This document shows positions 43,173 through 52,097 of a stretch of DNA of 64,000 nucleotides, piece by piece. Numbering within the stretch: the stretch's first letter is position 1; each line of letters opens with the position of its first letter. Under the pieces are notes generated by a model. It saw only the letters and a program-made list of their open reading frames with translations. It searched no databases and was not told the origin of the DNA. The position numbers were made by a program, and so were the translations under genes. The stretch is from Desulfoluna sp942491485 (GTDB lineage: Bacteria > Desulfobacterota > Desulfobacteria > Desulfobacterales > Desulfolunaceae): NCBI GenBank assembly GCA_942491485.1, contig CALOAX010000009.1, positions 1-64,000 on the forward strand, in the 5' to 3' direction.

Positions 43173-43581
43173 GGTTACCTCGATGCGGCCGAGAGTGGCC
43201 TGTCGTTAGTGGCGGGGCCTGAGTCTGCCCCAGCTCCCGCTGTGGGGACACATGGGGGGGCTTGGGACCCACCTGCAGATTACTGTGCCCCCTTTACCTT
43301 CTGCCCCAGCTCCCGCTGTGGGGACACATGGGCCTATTGGTGCCCTGAGATTACTGTGCCCCTTTACTTGTGGGGGTTTTAAGAAAGGGTCGGAGGGCAA
43401 CGACGGTGGTTGGGGTGGGGGAAATACCTGGGGGGGAATCCTAGTAGCTAACCCAAAGATGGACAAATAGCGACATGGATGGCGATAAAAAGGGGGTATA
43501 GTGGGTGGAACGGTAAACCCCGTAAATCACTGTTGATCTTCTAGTGAAGCTGGGTGGGCCCCCCCGCCCTCTCACTGCACT
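43173..43581. other. G-rich repetitive intergenic region
   Basis: About 410 bp with no gene. It contains the direct repeats at 43224-43367, then a run of G-rich tracts (GGTGG, GGGG, GGGGG, GGGGGGG, about 43405-43436) able in principle to form a G-quadruplex. Confidence 0.5.
43224..43367 (+). repeat. Direct repeats
   Basis: Two blocks are each repeated. The first, TCTGCCCCAGCTCCCGCTGT followed by GGGGACACATGGG, is at 43224-43257 and 43300-43333. The second, GATTACTGTGCCCC(C)TTTAC, is near 43279-43298 and 43349-43367. The offsets are 76 and about 70 bp, so one unit appears duplicated. Confidence 0.8.
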
Positions 43582-43617
43582 AAAAAAGCCCGCGGCATGA
43601 AATGCCGTGGGCTTTTA
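43582..43617 (-). terminator. Terminator of the ribosomal protein super-operon
   Basis: Minus-strand AAAAGCCCACGGCAT-ttc-ATGCCGCGGGCTTTTTT, about 95 bp after the rplQ stop; the T-run favours the minus strand. Confidence 0.9.
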
Positions 43618-43712
43618 TGTGCAACAGGTCACAGCCACCTCCTGAGCGGATGCTCCTTGGCTGTTACTAACTGTTCGTGCAGACCGGTAGGGCTTAACGC
43701 CCCACCCCGGTT

Positions 43713-44099
43713 TTATGCGTCGGTTGCTGCAGGAGCCTCGACCTTGGGAGCGGTAAACTCTACCATGGCCATGGGCGCTGCGTCACCGGCACGGAAACCG
43801 ATTTTGGTCACGCGGGTGTAGCCGCCGTTTTTACCAGCGAAGCGTGCGGGAGCTTCTTCAAAAAGCTTGTGCACGACATCTTTTTCCATAATAACGGCCA
43901 TCACCTGGCGACGGGCATGGAGGTCTCCACGCTTGGCCAGAGTGATCATTTTATCAGCCCAGCGACGCAGCTCTTTAGCTTTTACGTCAGTGGTCTTGAT
44001 CCTCTCATGCTTGAACAGAGAGGTCACCATATTGCGAAACATCGCCTTACGATGGGCAGATGTTCTACTCAGCTTAACGCCTGCTTTTCTATGTCTCAT
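43713..44099 (-). CDS. rplQ: 50S ribosomal protein L17
   Basis: 128 residues with the L17 signature MRHRKAGVKLSRTSAHRKAMFRNM and the alpha-helical core. It binds 23S rRNA near the exit tunnel region. Last gene of the alpha operon, 6 bp after rpoA, preceded by GGAG. The Ala-rich C-terminal tail is slightly longer than in E. coli. Confidence 0.97.
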   Translation of the reverse strand: MRHRKAGVKLSRTSAHRKAMFRNMVTSLFKHERIKTTDVKAKELRRWADKMITLAKRGDLHARRQVMAVIMEKDVVHKLFEEAPARFAGKNGGYTRVTKIGFRAGDAAPMAMVEFTAPKVEAPAATDA

Positions 44100-44105
44100 T
44101 TCCTC

Positions 44106-45125
44106 TTACTCCCCTTCAGCTCCGTCTTCCTCTTTCGGACTGAAACCATCAAGTTTCATTCCAAGGGAAAGCCCCATCTCAGTCAAGACCTCTTTGATCT
44201 CGTTCAGAGATTTTCGACCGAAGTTCTTGGTTTTGAGCATTTCGGCTTCAGTTTTCTGAACGAGCTGATAAATCTTGATGATATCGGCATTTTTCAGGCA
44301 GTTGGCACTTCGAACCGAGAGTTCGAGCTCATCCACATTTCTGTAGAGGTTCTCATTGAAATCTCTGTCGCCGCCCTCTTCACTGACGCTGTCGTGCTCA
44401 GGCTCAATATCCTCATCAAAGTTGATGAAAGGATTCATCTGCTCCTTGAGAATTTTCGCGGCATACGCCACGGCATCCTCAGGAACCAGGCTGCCGTCTG
44501 TCCACACCTCAAGGGTCAACTTGTCGTAGTCAGTTTTCTGACCCACACGGGAGTTTGAAACCGTGTAGTTGACCTTTTTGATGGGAGAAAAGACGGTGTC
44601 GATGGCAATGGTACCAACGGGTGCGTCTTCATCCTTGTTGTCCCTGGCCAGGGCATAACCGCGTCCCACCTTGACGGTGAGGTTCACGTTAAGCTTGCCA
44701 CCCTCATTGATGGTAGCAAGATGCAGATCCGGGTTAAGAATCTCCACCCGACCGTCAGGACTGATGAGGTCGCCCGCACACACATTGCCAGGGCCTTCGG
44801 CCTTCAGCTCCAGTGTACGCGTTTCGGTGTCATTCACCTTCAGCTTGAGCTCTTTGATATTGAGAATGAGCTCAGAGACATCCTCAAGAACCCCGGGGAT
44901 TGGAGAGAACTCATGCAGAACATCCTCAATCTTGACAGAGACAACACCTGCACCGTAGAGGGATGAAAGGATGATCCTCCGGAGGGCATTACCAATGGTA
45001 ATACCGTATCCCCTTTCAAGAGGTTCGCATACAAACTTGCCGTAAGTTGAACTGCCTGAGAGAAGAACTTTCTCAGGGCTGATCATCTCATGCCAGTTCA
45101 TGTATATCATTTCGTTTGATGTCAT
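44106..45125 (-). CDS. rpoA: RNA polymerase alpha subunit
   Basis: 339 residues. The N-terminal assembly domain contains KFVCEPLERGYGITIGNALRRIILSSL; a flexible acidic linker follows, then the C-terminal domain (ELSVRSANCLKNADI...NFGRKSLNEIKEVL) that contacts UP elements and activators. Length is usual. GGAGAT precedes the ATG at 45125. Located between rpsD and rplQ as normal. Confidence 0.98.
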   Translation of the reverse strand: MTSNEMIYMNWHEMISPEKVLLSGSSTYGKFVCEPLERGYGITIGNALRRIILSSLYGAGVVSVKIEDVLHEFSPIPGVLEDVSELILNIKELKLKVNDTETRTLELKAEGPGNVCAGDLISPDGRVEILNPDLHLATINEGGKLNVNLTVKVGRGYALARDNKDEDAPVGTIAIDTVFSPIKKVNYTVSNSRVGQKTDYDKLTLEVWTDGSLVPEDAVAYAAKILKEQMNPFINFDEDIEPEHDSVSEEGGDRDFNENLYRNVDELELSVRSANCLKNADIIKIYQLVQKTEAEMLKTKNFGRKSLNEIKEVLTEMGLSLGMKLDGFSPKEEDGAEGE

Positions 45126-45180
45126 ATTGATCTCCAGAATTGTGCCGTGAGCAACAGTTTAGGTACCGTTATATGCTGCA

Positions 45181-45807
45181 CTACTTGGAGTACAGTTCGA
45201 CGATCAGCTGTTCCTGAATAGGCAGGGTAATGTCTTCACGTGCAGGAAGATTTACAACTCTGGCTTTCATGTTCTCTTTGTCCAGTTCAAGCCACTGGGG
45301 CACACCACGGCGAACCACGGCGTCAACAGCATCCTGAACGAACTGAACCTTCTTGCTCTTTTCACGGATCTCAACAACATCGTCTTTTTTGACAATGTAA
45401 GAGGGAATGTCGACTTTGCGACCGTTCACGAGAAAATGCCCGTGACGAACAAAGTGACGTCCCTGGGTGCGAGAGTTGACGAAGCCGAGACGGTACACGA
45501 CGTTGTCAAATCTGCATTCGAGGGCCTGAAGCAGGTTGGTACCGGTGATCCCTTTTTTCTGATCCGCTTTCTTGAACATAATGCGGAACTGCTTTTCGGA
45601 GACACCGTAAATGCGTCTTACTTTCTGCTTTTCCCTGAGCTGAATACCATAATCTGAAAATTTTGAGCGGCGCTGGCCGTGCTGGCCGGGCGCGTAGCTG
45701 CGACGGTCGAAGCTGCACTTATCAGAATAACAACGATCGCCTTTAAGGAAAAGCTTCATGTTTTCACGTCTGCAGAGACGGCAGACGGAACCCCTGTATC
45801 TAGCCAA
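45181..45807 (-). CDS. rpsD: 30S ribosomal protein S4
   Basis: 208 residues with the S4 RNA-binding domain (LECRFDNVVYRLGFVNSRTQGRHFVRHGHFLVNGRKV) and an N-terminal CRLCRREN...CYSDKCSFDRR zinc-binding Cys cluster, as in Cys-containing S4 proteins. Primary 16S rRNA binder and, in E. coli, repressor of its operon. Confidence 0.97.
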   Translation of the reverse strand: MARYRGSVCRLCRRENMKLFLKGDRCYSDKCSFDRRSYAPGQHGQRRSKFSDYGIQLREKQKVRRIYGVSEKQFRIMFKKADQKKGITGTNLLQALECRFDNVVYRLGFVNSRTQGRHFVRHGHFLVNGRKVDIPSYIVKKDDVVEIREKSKKVQFVQDAVDAVVRRGVPQWLELDKENMKARVVNLPAREDITLPIQEQLIVELYSK

Positions 45808-45859
45808 ATCCTCCTCCTTTGATACTTATGCTATATCGTATCTATCGAAATAATCTTTT

Positions 45860-46249
45860 TTAAACTCTTCTCTTCTTCGGGGGGCGACAGCCGTTATGCG
45901 GCACAGGGGTTACGTCCCTGATCTTCGTAATAACGAATCCCGCTGCCTGAAGCGAACGAAGAGCCGACTCTCTGCCGGCACCAGGTCCCTTGACCTCAAC
46001 TTCCACGGTTTTCATGCCGTGTTCCTGAGCCTTCTTGGCCGCATCTTCTGCTGCAAGCTGTGCAGCAAAAGGGGTGCTCTTACGGGACCCTTTGAAGCCG
46101 TGCATACCGGCGCTGGACCAGGAGATGACGTTGCCGTTGGTATCTGAAATAGATACAATGGTATTGTTAAATGTGGACTGGATATGAACCACTCCACTGG
46201 ATATGTTCTTTCTGACCTTTTTCTTCTGTCGTGCGCGTGTCTTCGCCAT
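45860..46249 (-). CDS. rpsK: 30S ribosomal protein S11
   Basis: 129 residues ending in the conserved DVTPVPHNGCRPPKKRRV tail, with GVVHIQSTFNNTIVSISD near the N terminus. Platform protein of the small subunit. Confidence 0.97.
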   Translation of the reverse strand: MAKTRARQKKKVRKNISSGVVHIQSTFNNTIVSISDTNGNVISWSSAGMHGFKGSRKSTPFAAQLAAEDAAKKAQEHGMKTVEVEVKGPGAGRESALRSLQAAGFVITKIRDVTPVPHNGCRPPKKRRV

Positions 46250-46300
46250 GACGCTTAAAAGCCTCCTTTAATCGTGACCAGGTGTCCCAAGCTGCACATA

Positions 46301-46669
46301 CTACTTCTTCTTCTTAATTGCAGCTCGTTTGGGGCCTTTGCGGGTACGTGCGTTGTTTTTCGTTCTCTGTCCGTTGACAGGGAGGGATTTACGATGACGA
46401 AGTCCACGGTAACAACCCAGATCCATCAATCGCTTGATGTTCATAGATACCTCGGTGCGAAGTTCTCCTTCAACACGCAGGTCGGCATCAATGGTCTTTC
46501 TGATAAGGTTGACGTCGGATTCGGTCAGATCCTGAGTCTTGGTACTCGGGTCAATATCGTGCTTTGCGAGAATCTCTGTAGATGTGGAGAGGCCTACACC
46601 ATAGATGTAGGTCAGCGCGATATCGATTCTTTTTCTTCTGGGTATATCTACCCCTGCAATCCTTGCCAA
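46301..46669 (-). CDS. rpsM: 30S ribosomal protein S13
   Basis: 122 residues beginning MARIAGVDIPRRKRIDIALTY with the LGCYRGLRHRKSLPVNGQRT segment and basic C-terminal tail. Contacts tRNA in the head of the small subunit. Confidence 0.97.
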   Translation of the reverse strand: MARIAGVDIPRRKRIDIALTYIYGVGLSTSTEILAKHDIDPSTKTQDLTESDVNLIRKTIDADLRVEGELRTEVSMNIKRLMDLGCYRGLRHRKSLPVNGQRTKNNARTRKGPKRAAIKKKK

Positions 46670-46682
46670 AATTTATCCTCCT

Positions 46683-46796
46683 CTATCCCTGTCTCTGCTT
46701 ATGACGTTTATTTTCGCAGATAACCCGTACAACGCCGTGACGACGGACAACCTTGCACTTAGGACATATCTTTTTTACTGAAGCTCTGACTTTCAT
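46683..46796 (-). CDS. rpmJ: 50S ribosomal protein L36
   Basis: 37 residues starting MKVRASVKKICPKCKVVRR and ending NKRHKQRQG. The zinc-ribbon ligands (two Cys in CPKC, then Cys and His) are all present, so this is the zinc-binding form. Lies between infA and rpsM. Confidence 0.95.
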   Translation of the reverse strand: MKVRASVKKICPKCKVVRRHGVVRVICENKRHKQRQG

Positions 46797-46842
46797 TTGG
46801 GCTAAACTCCCTCGTCTTATCCTTCAAATATCGTAAGGATGC

Positions 46843-47061
46843 CTACTTGGATCGGTAGGTGATTCGTCCTCTGGTCAAGTCATAAGGCGACAGTTCGACG
46901 GTCACCTTGTCCCCGGGCAGAATCTTGATAAAATGCATGCGCATTTTACCCGAGATGTGAGCCAGGATCTGATGCTTGTTTTCCAGTTCCACCTTAAACA
47001 TTGCATTGGGCAAAGTTTCAAGTACAGTCCCCTGTACTTTGATGGGTTCCTCCTTTGCCAT
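46843..47061 (-). CDS. infA: Translation initiation factor IF-1
   Basis: 72 residues forming one S1-like OB fold (VLETLPNAMFKVELENKHQILAHISGKMRMHFIKILPGDKV). It binds the A site of the 30S subunit during initiation. It follows secY directly; the adk and map genes that often lie between them are absent. Confidence 0.97.
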   Translation of the reverse strand: MAKEEPIKVQGTVLETLPNAMFKVELENKHQILAHISGKMRMHFIKILPGDKVTVELSPYDLTRGRITYRSK

Positions 47062-47350
47062 AACTCTCCTCCCACGATGATCGCATCTGTCTGGTCCAAT
47101 GGGTTAAAACGGCTCACACCGCTTTCGACCAGATTGCAGAGTTTACCTTACGAATGATATCCAAATATTGAGTATCTTACATTGCAACTCAGCCGGTGGG
47201 TTTCGTGGAGAGGTGGCCGCGAAACATAAAAAAAACCAGCATGATGTGATACTACACTCACAAAAGGATGACAACCCTTTTTTCCCATCCCCCCGGAAAG
47301 GGAAGACGGGAAGGGTTGTCAATCCATGTACGCGCTGTCAGGTCGAAATG
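47062..47350. other. Spacer between secY and infA with a large inverted repeat
   Basis: About 290 bp without a gene, in a place where other bacteria carry adk and map. GACAACCCTT (47270-47279) and AAGGGTTGTC (47311-47320) can pair, enclosing a second G/C-rich helix. It may shape expression between spc and alpha operons. Confidence 0.45.
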
Positions 47351-48649
47351 TTATCGACGACCCTTGATCTGTTTGCCGTCCCCGAGGAACCCGCTGTAGT
47401 TCCGCATCACGAGATGCGACTCCATCTGGGCCACGGTATCAATGGCAACCCCCACCACAATGAGGAGGGCCGTGCCACCGAAGTAAAAGGGGACATGCGC
47501 CTTGGTAATCAGAAGCGTGGGAAGCACGCAGATCGCGGAGACATAGATGGCCCCTACGACAGTGATGCGGGTAAGCACCTTGTCGATGTAATCGGCTGTG
47601 CGCTTGCCAGGCCTGATCCCAGGGATATATCCGCCGTTCTTCTTCATGTTCTCCGCAACATCCGTTGGGTTAAACTGGATGGCGGTGTAAAAAAAGCAGA
47701 AGAAGGCGATAAATGCTACGAAAATAATCGTGTACAGCAGGCTGCCCGGAGCCATGAGGTTGCTGATCGTCTGCATCACCGGAATATCGGGAAAAAACGA
47801 CGCAACGGTCGTCGGAAACACGATAATGGATGAGGCAAAGATGGGCGGAATCACACCGGAGGTGTTGATCTTCAGGGGCAGGTGCGAGCTCTGGCCGCCG
47901 TAGACCTTACGGCCCACAACACGCTTGGCATACTCAACAGGGATCCGGCGCTGGGCCGTCTCCATGAAGATGATAAACCACATGACAGAGACCATCATGG
48001 CGATGAGCAGAAGCACACTGAAGAGTCCCATCTCCCCGGAGGAGACGAGCCTGAAGGTGCTGACCACCGCTGCGGGCATGTTGGCAATAATCCCTGCAAA
48101 GATAATGAGGGAAATACCGTTTCCGATGCCGCGCTCGGTAATCTGCTCACCCAGCCACATGATGAAGGCAGTGCCGGCCGTCAGAGTAATGACGGTCATG
48201 ATTCGAAAGCCCCAACCGGGAGTGCTCACGACATGCATGGCTTCCAGACCCACACTGATACCGAAGCCCTGGATCACGCTCAGAAGCACCGTACCATATC
48301 GTGTGTACTGGGTGATTTTCTTCTGTCCCTGCTCCCCCTCTTTCTTCAGCTGCTCGAGGTGGGGAACCACCACGGTCATGAGCTGGAGAATGATGGATGC
48401 ACTGATGTAGGGCATGATCCCCAGGGCAAAGACAGAAAGTCTCTCCAATGCCCCTCCGGAAAACATGTTGAACATGCCCACGATGCCCCCGCCGTATTTG
48501 GAAAAAATATCGGCCAGAGCATCGGCATTGATCCCGGGAGTAGGAACGTGGACCCCGATGCGGTAGACAAGCAACAGCATCAGGGTGGTTACGATCCGCT
48601 TCTTAAGTTCCGGCAGTTTGAATAGGTTCTGGAATCCACTGGTCGTCAT
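47351..48649 (-). CDS. secY: Protein translocase channel subunit SecY
   Basis: 432-residue integral membrane channel with ten transmembrane helices. Conserved segments include YRIGVHVPTPGIN near the N terminus, the plug region GGALERLSVFALGIMPYISASI, and the cytoplasmic loop with FYTAIQFNPTDVAENMKKNGGYIPGIRPG. Length and position in the spc operon are typical. Confidence 0.97.
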   Translation of the reverse strand: MTTSGFQNLFKLPELKKRIVTTLMLLLVYRIGVHVPTPGINADALADIFSKYGGGIVGMFNMFSGGALERLSVFALGIMPYISASIILQLMTVVVPHLEQLKKEGEQGQKKITQYTRYGTVLLSVIQGFGISVGLEAMHVVSTPGWGFRIMTVITLTAGTAFIMWLGEQITERGIGNGISLIIFAGIIANMPAAVVSTFRLVSSGEMGLFSVLLLIAMMVSVMWFIIFMETAQRRIPVEYAKRVVGRKVYGGQSSHLPLKINTSGVIPPIFASSIIVFPTTVASFFPDIPVMQTISNLMAPGSLLYTIIFVAFIAFFCFFYTAIQFNPTDVAENMKKNGGYIPGIRPGKRTADYIDKVLTRITVVGAIYVSAICVLPTLLITKAHVPFYFGGTALLIVVGVAIDTVAQMESHLVMRNYSGFLGDGKQIKGRR

Positions 48650-48655
48650 ATGGTC

Positions 48656-49093
48656 TTAGGCCTCTACTGTTCCACCTGCTGCTTCAATTTTCTCTCGGGC
48701 ACTCTTGGAAACCTGGCACTCTTTGATGGTGAGCTTCATGGTGATCTCACCGTTGCCGAGGATCTTGATGCCGTCGCGGCGACCTTTGACAAGGCCAACC
48801 TCTACGAGAGCCGCTTCATCCACTACCTGGCCTTCTTCGAATCGGGCAAGGTCTTTGACGTTCAGGATGGCAAACTCTTTCTTGAATATATTGGTGAAAC
48901 CGCGCTTGGGAAGACGCCTGTAAATAGGCATCTGTCCGCCTTCGAAACCAGGACGGACACTACCACCCGAGCGGCTTTTAAAACCTTTGGTACCACGACC
49001 GGAGGTCTTGCCCCAGCCGGAGCCCACACCGCGGCCGATACGCTTGCGCGCCTTTACCGAGCCTTCTGCCGGTGACAGTTCATTAAGCTTCAT
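48656..49093 (-). CDS. rplO: 50S ribosomal protein L15
   Basis: 145 residues with the Gly-rich N-terminal extension KRIGRGVGSGWGKTSGRG and GGQMPIYRRLPKRGF. Late-assembling large-subunit protein; overlaps rpmD by 11 bp. Confidence 0.97.
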   Translation of the reverse strand: MKLNELSPAEGSVKARKRIGRGVGSGWGKTSGRGTKGFKSRSGGSVRPGFEGGQMPIYRRLPKRGFTNIFKKEFAILNVKDLARFEEGQVVDEAALVEVGLVKGRRDGIKILGNGEITMKLTIKECQVSKSAREKIEAAGGTVEA

Positions 49094-49277
49094 TGGTGTT
49101 CTCCTCTACTTTCACAAGATGAACAACCTTATTGACCATGCCCCGGATAGAAGGGGTGTCTTCCAGCTCTACTGTTTTGTTCATCTTGGTCAGGCCCATG
49201 CCTTTGAGTACCTTACGGTGCTTCTCGGGTCGGCCGATCATGCTTCTGACAAGAGTGATTTTCAGCTTCTGTGACAT
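49083..49277 (-). CDS. rpmD: 50S ribosomal protein L30
   Basis: 64 residues with the LVRSMIGRPEKHRKVLKGMGLTKMNKTVEL core of L30. Lies between rpsE and rplO as expected. Confidence 0.95.
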   Translation of the reverse strand: MSQKLKITLVRSMIGRPEKHRKVLKGMGLTKMNKTVELEDTPSIRGMVNKVVHLVKVEENTNEA

Positions 49278-49293
49278 TTGCTAACTCCCCCGA

Positions 49294-49788
49294 TTACAGA
49301 TCTTCAGGTCTCAGACCCCTGCGCCGGGCCACTTCCTCACGGCTCTGGTTTGCTTTCAGGCCTGCGATGGTGGCTTTGACTACGTTATGGGGGTTGTTGG
49401 AACCCATGCATTTGGTCAGAATATTGCGAACACCCACAGCTTCGAGGACGGCGCGAACAGCACCGCCGGCAATGAGGCCGGTACCTTCGGACGCAGGCTT
49501 GAGCAGCACGCGACCGGCACCGAATTTGCCGATTACCTCAGAGGGAATGGTACCATTCACAAGATTCACCTTCACCATATTCTTCTTGGCGCTTTCCACA
49601 CCCTTACGAATGGCTTCGGGAACCTCACCTGCCTTGCCGAGACCGTAGCCGATGCTACCTTCTCCGTCACCTACGACAACAATGGCACTGAAGCTGAATC
49701 TGCGACCACCCTTGACGACCTTGGCAACGCGGTTGATATAGACAACCTTGTCGATCAATCCGTTATCTTCTGTGTCTTTCTTAAACAA
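49294..49788 (-). CDS. rpsE: 30S ribosomal protein S5
   Basis: 164 residues with the N-terminal RNA-binding domain (VVKGGRRFSFSAIVVVGDGEGSIGYGLGKAGEVPEAI) and a C-terminal alpha/beta domain. Involved in decoding fidelity. Confidence 0.97.
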   Translation of the reverse strand: MFKKDTEDNGLIDKVVYINRVAKVVKGGRRFSFSAIVVVGDGEGSIGYGLGKAGEVPEAIRKGVESAKKNMVKVNLVNGTIPSEVIGKFGAGRVLLKPASEGTGLIAGGAVRAVLEAVGVRNILTKCMGSNNPHNVVKATIAGLKANQSREEVARRRGLRPEDL

Positions 49789-49805
49789 AGGACGCCTCCT
49801 TCAGA

Positions 49806-50171
49806 TTAAAATTCCAGTCCTGCTTCTCGTGCCCCTTCAGCGAGGGACTTCACACGGCCGTGGTAGATGTAACCGCTTCGATCGAAGACGATGCTTTTTA
49901 CACCTTTTTCCATGGCCCTAGCCGCTACAAGCTTGCCGACACTCTTCGCATTGGCAGTCTTGTCGCATCCCTCTTCTGCGCTGTACCCTTTATCGACGGT
50001 GGATGCAGATGCAAGAGTCACACCGGCGGTATCATCGATGAGCTGCGCATAGATATGCTTGGCGCTGCGAAACACACAGAGACGAGGACGTTCCTGAGTT
50101 CCGACAATCTTCTTACGGATCCTGATCTTTTTTTTGAGTCGCTTCTCTTTGCGAGAGTTTATAGTACCCAT
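49806..50171 (-). CDS. rplR: 50S ribosomal protein L18
   Basis: 121 residues ending in FDRSGYIYHGRVKSLAEGAREAGLEF, the L18 C-terminal hallmark, with a basic N terminus. Binds 5S rRNA. Confidence 0.97.
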   Translation of the reverse strand: MGTINSRKEKRLKKKIRIRKKIVGTQERPRLCVFRSAKHIYAQLIDDTAGVTLASASTVDKGYSAEEGCDKTANAKSVGKLVAARAMEKGVKSIVFDRSGYIYHGRVKSLAEGAREAGLEF

Positions 50172-50206
50172 ATCTTTATCCTGTATATGATAAGCTGAAC
50201 CTTGGG

Positions 50207-50231
50207 GGGACCCGAGAAGATCTCAGGTCCC
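50207..50231 (-). other. Hairpin between rplF and rplR
   Basis: Minus-strand GGGACC-t-GAG-atctt-CTC-g-GGTCCC, in the 96-bp gap between rplF and rplR, the widest gap in the spc operon. No T-run; may be a processing site or weak pause. Confidence 0.45.
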
Positions 50232-50267
50232 GTCCACACCATAGCTGGCGGAACAAAGTCAGGCTTA

Positions 50268-50801
50268 TTATTTTCCTGTCTTTCCAGCTTTTCTCTGGAT
50301 GTGCTCGTCGACATATTTGATCCCTTTGCCCTTGAAGGGCTCGGGGGGTCGAACGTCACGGATGTTGGCGGCAACCTGGCCTACCAACTGCTTGTCAGCG
50401 CCCATGATCTTGAGAATGTTCTTCTCGACCGTGGCAGTGATGCCTTTGGGAAGTTCATAGCTGACGGCGTGTGAGTATCCGACGTTCAAAATGATCGTCT
50501 GACCTTTTACATCCACCTTGTAGCCGATACCATTGACCTCAAGGGCCTTTTCAAATCCTGTACTGACGCCAGTCACCATGTTGGCGGCAATGGCTCGGAC
50601 CATTCCGTGATACGCTCCGGCATCGCGAACGTTATCGATGATTTCAACGGAAATGACGTTGTCCTCAATCTTCAGGTCCACCACAGGATGGATATCCTGT
50701 TCCAGCTTGCCTTTGGGGCCTTCAACTACAAGTTTTCTGTCCGCATAGGCCGCCTTGACGGATTCAGGCAGCACAATGGGCTTTTTTCCAATTCGAGACA
50801 T
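50268..50801 (-). CDS. rplF: 50S ribosomal protein L6
   Basis: 177 residues in two related domains, beginning MSRIGKKPIVLPESV and ending with RPPEPFKGKGIKYVDEHIQRKAGK. Binds near the sarcin-ricin loop. Confidence 0.97.
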   Translation of the reverse strand: MSRIGKKPIVLPESVKAAYADRKLVVEGPKGKLEQDIHPVVDLKIEDNVISVEIIDNVRDAGAYHGMVRAIAANMVTGVSTGFEKALEVNGIGYKVDVKGQTIILNVGYSHAVSYELPKGITATVEKNILKIMGADKQLVGQVAANIRDVRPPEPFKGKGIKYVDEHIQRKAGKTGK

Positions 50802-50816
50802 TATGTCGCTCCCTTG

Positions 50817-51215
50817 CTACCAAATATTGCAGAGAATTTCTCCGCCAAGTTTTTGCGACTTGGCCTGCTTATCGGTCATAACACCCTGGGAGGTGGAGAC
50901 CACGGCCACTCCAAGTCCATTGAGGACCGGCTTCAGGTCCTTGTACTTGGCATATACACGTCGGCTGGGCTTGCTCACTCTTGTGATTCCGAAAATGGCG
51001 TGCGTACCTTCCTGATCGTACTTGAGGTACAGCCTCAGCATGCCCTGCTTCCCGTCTTCGACAAACTTGTAGTTCTTGATAAAGCCCTGCTCCTGAAGAA
51101 CCCGCGCGATTTCCACCTTGATTTTGGATCCGGGGATATCGACTTTGGGGAACTTGGCTTTGCCGGCATTGCGGATGCGTGTTAACAAATCCGCAATAGG
51201 ATCACTCATCGTCAT
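50817..51215 (-). CDS. rpsH: 30S ribosomal protein S8
   Basis: 132 residues with DPIADLLTRIRNAG at the N terminus and ending in the VVSTSQGVMTDKQAKSQKLGGEILC segment. Central-domain 16S rRNA binder; in E. coli also the spc operon repressor. Confidence 0.97.
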   Translation of the reverse strand: MTMSDPIADLLTRIRNAGKAKFPKVDIPGSKIKVEIARVLQEQGFIKNYKFVEDGKQGMLRLYLKYDQEGTHAIFGITRVSKPSRRVYAKYKDLKPVLNGLGVAVVSTSQGVMTDKQAKSQKLGGEILCNIW

Positions 51216-51274
51216 GATTTACTCCGTTGAATAGTACTGTAAAGGTTTATACCAGTTTCGAGGATAGGGTGACC

Positions 51275-51460
51275 CTACCAGCTCGACTTAGTAACACCGG
51301 GTAACTTGCCGTGCGATGCAAGGTTCCTGAAACAGATACGGCAGACTCCGAACTTTCGCATGAAAGCCCTGGGTCGCCCGCACATGGGGCACCTGTTGTA
51401 CGCACGGACTTTAAACTTGGGCTCTCGTTCGGCTTTCGCCATGATTGATTTCTTCGCCAC
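51275..51460 (-). CDS. rpsN: 30S ribosomal protein S14, zinc-binding type
   Basis: 61 residues with two CxxC pairs (RCPMCGRPRAFMRKFGVCRICFRNLA), the short zinc-binding (Z) form of S14. AKKSIMAKAERE precedes them. The zinc-free long form is not in this window. Confidence 0.96.
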   Translation of the reverse strand: MAKKSIMAKAEREPKFKVRAYNRCPMCGRPRAFMRKFGVCRICFRNLASHGKLPGVTKSSW

Positions 51461-51537
51461 AGCTTTCTCCTTGCAGACTTCCCTTGTGGGGACTCGGTCT
51501 CCCTTACGCCCCCTCCATGAAGTCAGATCTTGTTGCT

Positions 51538-52077
51538 CTAATTCCGGAAAGGCATTCCGAGGAGCTTAAGAAGCTCTTTGCCTTCCGAATCGTTCTTAGC
51601 AGTGGTCACGATCGTGATGTTCAAGCCCTTGATCTGATCGATCTTATCGTAATCGATCTCAGGGAAAATGATCTGCTCACGAACGCCCAGAGAGTAGTTG
51701 CCTCTGCCATCAAAGGCTTTACCGGAAATACCACGGAAGTCACGGACACGGGGAAGCGAGATGTTGATGAGCCTGTTGAGGAAGTCCCACATCTTCTCTT
51801 TCCGGAGTGTCGTCATGCATCCGATGGGCATGCCTTCACGCAGCTTAAAGGCTGCGATGGATTTCTTGGCTTTGGTGATGACGGGCTTCTGACCGGTGAT
51901 CGTCGCAAGCTCAGCTGCCGCCGAGTCGATGATCTTCCCGTTCTTGATAGCCTCACCCAGACCCATGTTCAGAACGATCTTCTCAAGCTTGGGAACCTCC
52001 ATGAGGTTTTTATACCCAAAGGTCTCCATCAGCTTGGGAACCACTTCTTCCTGATATTTATTTTTTATGTCTGACAT
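51538..52077 (-). CDS. rplE: 50S ribosomal protein L5
   Basis: 179 residues with MEVPKLEKIVLNMGLGEA and GNYSLGVREQIIFPEIDYD, both characteristic. Forms part of the central protuberance with 5S rRNA. Confidence 0.97.
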   Translation of the reverse strand: MSDIKNKYQEEVVPKLMETFGYKNLMEVPKLEKIVLNMGLGEAIKNGKIIDSAAAELATITGQKPVITKAKKSIAAFKLREGMPIGCMTTLRKEKMWDFLNRLINISLPRVRDFRGISGKAFDGRGNYSLGVREQIIFPEIDYDKIDQIKGLNITIVTTAKNDSEGKELLKLLGMPFRN

Positions 52078-52097
52078 TTACAGCCTCCGCCTTGGCC

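Noticed and set aside
43011..43367. CRISPR-like array
   Set aside because: Repeats are only two copies each, imperfect, of unequal spacing, and no cas genes are near.
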